A stretch of 64,000 bases of DNA from the NCBI GenBank assembly GCA_965153355.1, contig OZ231127.1, positions 60,326,001 to 60,390,000 on the forward strand, read 5' to 3'. Position 1 is the stretch's first letter; every line of letters begins with the position of its first letter. Below are positions 59,240-64,000 of this stretch, in pieces. The position numbers and the translations under genes are program-made. The stretch comes from Flaccisagitta enflata (lineage: Eukaryota > Chaetognatha > Sagittoidea > Aphragmophora). Below the pieces are notes generated by a model. That model was not told the DNA's origin. It saw only the letters and a list, made by a program, of their open reading frames with translations, and made no database searches.

Positions 59240-59580
59240 TTCATTCTCTTTACCTAATGTGGGGTGGCCAATTTCAGGACCCTTACCATTTTTCTTTTAT
59301 CAAAAAGGTTTTCCACCCCTGCCCACCCCTGTCCACCCGTCCGCAACTGAGGGGGAAATGTCTGTAGCCTTGTTAGTCGCTGGCTGTGCGATTCTACATA
59401 AGGCTGTGTCTGTATCCCGAGCTCTATCAGACCTATCCCGAGCTCTATCAGGGTTATCAAGCTCTATCAGACCTATCCCGAGCTCTATCAGACCTATCCC
59501 CACAACTACCCGATTTATCACCAGACCTATCCTCAGCCTCATCAGACCAAACCGTAGCTGATTGTTTTTAAGAATAAAAT
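59240..59580. repeat. repeat head and 18-bp minisatellite
   Basis: CCCTGCCCACCCGTCCGCAACTGAG (59327-59350, reverse-orientation head) beside about eight + strand units of AGCTCTATCAGACCTATC (59418-59540). Two family members are apposed. Confidence 0.6.
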
Positions 59581-60424
59581 GACTGAAACCTTGGATGTCT
59601 CCAGGGTCACAGTGGGTTTCTAATGATTCTTGTGTCTCTATATTTGTCTCATTTCCCTTTTCTACGTGAATCAAAAAAAAAAAGAAAAAAAAAGCCGCAC
59701 CCTTTCATTGGTTAATTGAATAGACAAAAAAAAATTTTTATATTTTCTTTCATTCAAGACCAATCCCATGTCTGTATCCCAGGCCGTTTAAAAGTCAAAG
59801 CTTGTTAAAGCAAACCTCTGTTTTTGAATGATGCTTTTTTGGGCAGCGGCCCCAAAGGGTCCTGTAGGACAAAAGGGTGAATTTTCAGACGTCCATCTAT
59901 CCGTCCGTCTATATGTACAAACCTACGTACATTTGCCCCCCCAAGACCCCTCACAGGCCCAAAATTAGCCCTCTCAGGCTAAAAATCAGTCCTCTTAGGC
60001 CCAATACCCAGCTCTCTCAGGCCCAAAGCAGCCCTCCCAGGTCCAAAATTAGCTCTCTTAAGACAAAAAACAGTCCTCTAAATCCAAAAATCTAACCACT
60101 TGGGTCTCAACCCAGCCCTCAAAATAACCCTCTCAGGTCTCTATCTGCCCTCATCCCTGATCTCAATGAGCCCATGGACCCCCCAAATCAGCCCCTATAT
60201 GCCTCAAAACTGCATTTGAATCGATCAAATCAACCATTGAAATTGCCTTCCCAGAACGTCTGGAAATTCACCCCTGTGTCCTACCCACATTGGCCCTTTG
60301 AGGCTGCTGCCCTGCTCTCACTCCATTTCTTCAGCTGTTCACTCCAAGCTGAGCATTGGGTACCGCTGACCAAGTCTGATCCTTGGATGACTAGATTTTC
60401 AATAAGACTGTAAAACTGAAGATG
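59581..60424. repeat. composite repeat with 24-bp minisatellite
   Basis: GCGGCCCCAAAGGGTCCTGT (59848), then CCCTCTCAGGCCCAAAATTAG-type units (59935-60150), then the inverse arm GGCTGCTGCCCTGCTCTCAC (60303). This is another foldback-like composite as at 9495. No gene. Confidence 0.65.
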
Positions 60425-60700
60425 TTTTTAGTCGCGAGCTACGCGACTCTATAAGCCACTTTTTGGTCGGTCTGTTGGTTGGTCATTCTGTTGGTCCGTC
60501 GGTCGGTTGGTCACAAAACTGTTTTAAAGGCTTTTTAAAGCGTTTTTCATGTTTCTGAGTGGTAGAGAAGGAACTTTGAGGAGTAGACAGCCATTTCAAA
60601 TGTCTTTTTGAAAAAAAAATTGTTTGTCTGTCTGTCTGCCTGCCTTTTTTTGAAAGTGCCGACGCACGCGGCTTAGGTCTAATGACCCTGTTTCTCTCTC
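60425..60700 (-). mobile_element. hairpin-tailed repeat, long variant
   Basis: On -: motif region AGCCGCGTGCGTCGGCAC (60655-60672 on +), a spacer with GCAGGCAGACAGACAGAC, CTTTAAAACAGTTTTGTGAC, GACC core, CTTATAGAG, hairpin AGTCGCGTAGCTCGCGACT, AAAAA. The decayed repeat at 50090-50290 has the same spacer. Confidence 0.6.
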
Positions 60701-61260
60701 TCATGACATTTCTATAGGAATAAAGCTAAAAATGCCAGATTGGAGCCAAATTAAAGTTTGTTTGGAGAGCTTTCTAATGGTCACAGATCATCTCTAAACT
60801 TAATTTAACTATTTCAGTATTTCCGCCCCTGGCCCTTAAAAAATCTGTATCAAATATTGCTATATTACTTTCTGATTAGCGCCCCCCTGAATTACTATCA
60901 ATCTGATTATTTTAAAAAGTATAAGAATCAAAGAGGTAATGAAAGAGAAAATGCAGAGAGGGGGGGGGGCACCAATTTGGGATGGGGGCTAATTACGGTA
61001 AATATGGTAGCCATTGAATACTCCGACATCCTCATTGATTTGCACAATATTTTCTTCGTGTCTGTCTTTGTCTCATCTATGGGTCTGTTGTTTCTTATTT
61101 GTAAGCATCTCAGATAAACAACATCGTTTTGTATTTCTTTTTTTTTCATTTTCGATTTGCATTAGTTGATTGAAATACTTGCCTGATCGGGCCCTCCAAG
61201 ATTATTCTATACTCTTTTCAGTCTGATTAGAAATAGATTGATTTTGAAAAAACGAGGGCG
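60701..61260. other. no gene recognised
   Basis: AT-rich; carries the dispersed box CTTTCTAATGGTCACAGATC (see 20215). Confidence 0.5.
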
Positions 61261-61261
61261 G

Positions 61262-61906
61262 ATAAACGGCTACCCTTGTCGCGTGCGGGTGGGCAGGAGC
61301 AGTGCTGGGGAAGGACACTAGAGCATCTGGGCAGGAGCTGTTTGCTCAAAAACGCCAAAAAAGTAACAAGTCATCCAAGGATTGCACATGGTCAGCGGTA
61401 CCCGATGCCCTGCATGGAGTAATAGCTGAAGAAGTGGAGTGAGAGCAGGGCACTGCCCCTAAGGGCCAATGCCCTGTAGGACACGGGAGAATTTCCATAC
61501 ATCCTGAGAGGACATATTTGAGGCCTTTGGAGCAATTTTCCATGACATTCAATAGGAGTTTTGCATTTTTTTCAATTTCTCATCAATTTGCCATGTTATT
61601 CAATGGGAATTTCACATTTTTTTCATTTTTCATTAATTTCCAATGTTATTCAATGGGAAACTTGCATTTTATCAATTTCCCTTGTTATTCAATAGGGAAG
61701 CTTCGGGGGGGGGGGGGACGGACGGAAATTCACCCCTGTGTCCTACAGGATATCGGCTCTTTGGGGCCGCTGCCCAAAAAGGGGACCAACCGACCAACCG
61801 ACCAACCGACCAACCAACCAACCAACCAACCAGCCAACTAACCGACCGGACGACCAACCAACCGACATAGCGGGGTGTAGAGTTGCGTATCACGCGACTA
61901 AAAATT
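61262..61906 (+). mobile_element. hairpin-tailed repeat interrupted by composite repeat
   Basis: Head with GGCGGATAAACGGC, motif TGTCGCGTGC, GGTGGGCAGGAGCAGTGC to AAAGTAACAAG (61370). A composite-repeat segment (CCAAGGATTGCACATGGTCA ... TGTCCTACAGGATATCGGCT, 61371-61783) intervenes, including three ~60-bp TTCAATTTCTCATCAATTTG units. Then GGGGACC, (GACCAACC)n, AGCGGGGTGTAGAG, hairpin AGTTGCGTATCACGCGACT, AAAAA. Confidence 0.65.
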
Positions 61907-62036
61907 CTTATCTGGCTAAAACCAACAGAATATAAACTTTTCCTAAGCAACCAGTGTTGCGGGGATTCTCCTATGTTTTTTCAGTGTCTCATTCATCTTT
62001 ATATTCTATGTTTCTGTCCCGTTATCCTGAACACAG

Positions 62037-62107
62037 ACTCATCCGGGACGGTCACTAAACAAGAGTTCAAAAGTGCATGCAAATTGCTGTTTACGCCTGG
62101 CACTGGG
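62037..62107 (+). CDS. EF-hand protein (PPEF/RdgC-like C terminus), penultimate exon
   Basis: Acceptor CTGAACACAG|ACTC, donor CACTGGG|GTACGT; 71 nt entering after one base and leaving in phase 0. It encodes the second half of a canonical Ca2+-binding loop, (D-x-)DSSGTVTKQEF, then KSACKLLFTPGTG. Loop ligand positions 3, 5, 7, 9 and 12 are D, S, T, T and E. The DSSGT..EF..A..L layout is like the first C-terminal EF-hand of PPEF-type protein phosphatases. Confidence 0.7.
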
Positions 62108-62109
62108 GT

Positions 62110-62119
62110 ACGTAAATTT

Positions 62120-62183
<64 letters not shown>

Positions 62184-62440
62184 GGAGATAGACAGAGACA
62201 GAGACGGAGAAAATGAGAGAGAGAGTCATTCTGCCGACCATTTCTTCAGCAAAGTATGATTTTTATCATTTATTCATTCATTCATTCCGTCACTCTTTCA
62301 TTCATCCATTTATTCATTTGTTCATTCACTGATTCACTAATTCATTAATTGATTCTTTCATTCATTCATTCATTCATTCATTCATTCATTCATTCATTCA
62401 TTCATTCATTCATTCATTCATTTATTCATACATTTATCTA
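62110..62440. repeat. (GA)n and (ATTC)n microsatellites in the last intron
   Basis: (GA)n at 62120-62180 and ATTC/ATTT tetranucleotides at 62262-62435; the latter ends ten bases before the acceptor. Confidence 0.95.
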
Positions 62441-62450
62441 TTGATTTCAG

Positions 62451-62960
62451 CCTTTCGCTTCTTTGACGCCGTCGCAAATCTCCGCCTCTCATGCAAACGC
62501 CTCTGCAACTGCCACTCTAAATGCCCACGCTACTGCCACTGAAACTGGCACAGCAACAGCATTATCGACTTACTCTGTAGATCCAACTGCAAATACAACT
62601 GATACTCAAAATTCATCCACCACAAATGGCCAACAACAACCGAGTGGCCAACATGGACAATCCCACCAACACCCTGACGACCATTATCACCAATCTGGAC
62701 AACACCCCAACGACCATTATCACCATTCTGGACAACATCAATTTCCAGCCGCGATGAACGGTTCAGGATCAGTCTTTCCATTTGTTAGATCATCTGTAAG
62801 ATCATCTGTTGTTGGTGAACTGGACTCTATCACAGAATCTGCGTTGGATGATTTGGCCTCAACAATCGATTTGAACAAAGACGGTGTTATTGACTTTAAT
62901 GAATTTCTAGAAGCATTTAGAATTTCTTCCTCCCCTGATGAAATCGATTCATTTATGTGA
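62451..62960 (+). CDS. EF-hand protein (PPEF/RdgC-like), last exon
   Basis: Acceptor TTGATTTCAG|CCT; the frame joins the previous exon in phase 0 and stops at TGA 62958-62960. After a Ser/Thr/Ala-rich stretch and a His-rich tandem (HPDDHYHQSGQ, about three copies, 62665-62745) comes a canonical EF-hand: ALDDLASTIDLNKDGVIDFN, then EFLEAFR. Loop ligands D, N, D, V(backbone), D and E are all present. The LNKDGVIDFNEFLEAFR form closely resembles the last EF-hand of PPEF/RdgC phosphatases, which are Ca2+-regulated Ser/Thr phosphatases of sensory cells. No phosphatase-domain exon was found upstream, so the name stays tentative. The long low-complexity insert between the two EF-hands is unusual for the family. 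Confidence 0.75.
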   Translation, partial: PFASLTPSQISASHANASATATLNAHATATETGTATALSTYSVDPTANTTDTQNSSTTNGQQQPSGQHGQSHQHPDDHYHQSGQHPNDHYHHSGQHQFPAAMNGSGSVFPFVRSSVRSSVVGELDSITESALDDLASTIDLNKDGVIDFNEFLEAFRISSSPDEIDSFM

Positions 62961-63091
62961 AATAGATATACACAAGGATCAACAACCAATTGTTTTACTC
63001 GTAAATCTACTGGCTGGTAAAGTTGTTGATCCATGGAGAGAAAAAAAATATATGCTTGTCCAATGATGTTATGGCACTTTTGTAAAGTACT

Positions 63092-63097
63092 ATTAAA
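63092..63097 (+). terminator. polyadenylation signal ATTAAA
   Basis: ATTAAA 132 nt after the EF-hand gene stop codon, followed by A/T-rich sequence. A hairpin-tailed repeat head (AACAAGGCCAGATAAACAC) begins at about 63119. Confidence 0.5.
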
Positions 63098-63118
63098 TGA
63101 AAAATTTTCTTTCAAAAG

Positions 63119-63515
63119 AACAAGGCCAGATAAACACAGCTATACCCATTGTTTGATTTTTGAAGAAGCTGAATATTGAAAGTTCTATCATTCTGTCTGT
63201 GCTAACTCCAGATATGTCAGACTATCAAAAAATCCTAACTGGATTACTCACTTCCATTGATTAGGTCAGTAATTTGTACATGCGTGTTTTTGTCAGAATT
63301 AAATCTATCTTTGAAATGATCATTAGATTTTACTGATGGTTGACTACTGCGCGTCCTAGGATTAAGGCGACCAAAATCAAAAACCCAATCACATCCTACA
63401 GTAAGGTTTTCATTTTTCCGGAAAAAAAGGAGGGTAATACGTGATAAGACATTCTTTTGGTAATGTGATAGCGATGATGATAGTAGTAAATGGTAATGAT
63501 GTATTATTAATGTAG
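63119..63515. other. repeat head remnant, otherwise no gene
   Basis: The head AACAAGGCCAGATAAACACA at 63119 is not followed by a recognisable motif or hairpin. Nothing else is seen. Confidence 0.4.
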
Positions 63516-63581
<66 letters not shown>

Positions 63582-63705
63582 AATGATGGTGATGATGATG
63601 ATGATGATAATGATAATGATAATGATAATGATAATGATAATGATAATGATAAGGAAAATGATGATGATGATGATGATGATGGTGATGATGGTGATGATGG
63701 GGGAA
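63516..63705. repeat. (GT)n-(GAT)n-(AATGAT)n compound microsatellite
   Basis: GT 63518-63551, GAT 63553-63605, AATGAT 63606-63650, GAT again to 63700. 63706-64000 holds no recognised gene. Confidence 0.95.
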
Positions 63706-64000
63706 CTCAATCATATACAGGCCTGCTTTTATTTGCTCATGGTTTGGTTTTGTCCATTGTGCTAAAAGTTACATATAAATAAGTGCAATTTGCTACCTTT
63801 CACATGACAAGAAAAAAGTGAAAGAAATGTAAGCTAACAAAAAGAATCATATCATTGTTCTTTAAAAAGAATCTTAAAAAACTTTTTTGTTGAAAATTGC
63901 TTTAAAAGATCAGGAACATCTTTTCTCTGGACTCATGCAGCAGAGTGCCTATCTAGTGAGAATGATTTCATGCTTCTCATTTTGATTTGAATGATAGAAT

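Overview
This window comes from an intron-rich, repeat-dense animal nuclear genome. The clearest anchor is a set of eight + strand exons (6457-24296) whose joined reading is the N-terminal part of a beta-catenin/Armadillo orthologue. Introns, TATAAT-free spacing between exons, large simple-sequence arrays, non-LTR and BEL/Pao-like retrotransposons and MITEs all fit a non-vertebrate bilaterian. I cannot name the phylum from the sequence alone.

Layout. 1-6.4 kb: repeats upstream of beta-catenin. 6.4-24.3 kb: beta-catenin exons 1-8. Intron 1 (about 12.2 kb) carries two inverted MITE copies, a foldback, and a 5'-truncated LINE. Introns 2-7 are short and microsatellite-laden. The coding sequence stops at an exon end in the third Arm repeat, and I find no later beta-catenin exon anywhere to 64 kb. 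26.1-29.3 kb: a LINE with an uninterrupted 1060-codon endonuclease/reverse-transcriptase ORF (- strand). 31.8-35.1 kb: three weak exon candidates among microsatellites. 37.3-37.7 kb: a - strand exon candidate whose splice-donor junction has been amplified into a minisatellite. 38.8-41.2 kb: remnant of a BEL/Pao-like LTR element (gag with one in-frame stop). 42-47.4 kb: nested MITEs, hairpin-tailed repeats and a 600-bp foldback. 49.3 kb: a - strand CD225/dispanin exon. 51.1-57.2 kb: a two-ORF LINE sitting inside an ATATG satellite, itself inside a hairpin-tailed repeat. 58.1-58.9 kb: two phase-matched exons of an unrecognised - strand gene. 62.0-63.1 kb: the last two exons of an EF-hand protein resembling the C terminus of PPEF/RdgC phosphatases.

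The most unusual structure is a dispersed family of more than 20 hairpin-tailed repeats. Each has a 5' head (AACAAGGCCGGATACACGGC-like), a 9-11 nt motif, a core of GACC/GACG tetranucleotides or minisatellites, and a 3' terminal hairpin followed by TAAAAA. The 5' motif is the reverse complement of the right arm of the 3' hairpin. Its sequence differs between copies (GATGCGTCATC, AGGTGCGAC, AGTTGCGGAC, AGTCGCGTGC, AGTCGCGGAC) while the pairing is kept. This looks like covariation of subterminal inverted repeats, as in HINE/DINE-1-like non-autonomous Helitron relatives, but with several parallel motif subtypes in one locus. I consider it the best candidate here for something undescribed.

Limits: all homology calls are by eye; splice sites are inferred from GT/AG, phase and protein similarity. 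Most long ORFs over (GA)n, (GT)n, (TC)n, (AAC)n and (TTTC)n tracts are translation artefacts and are not annotated as genes.
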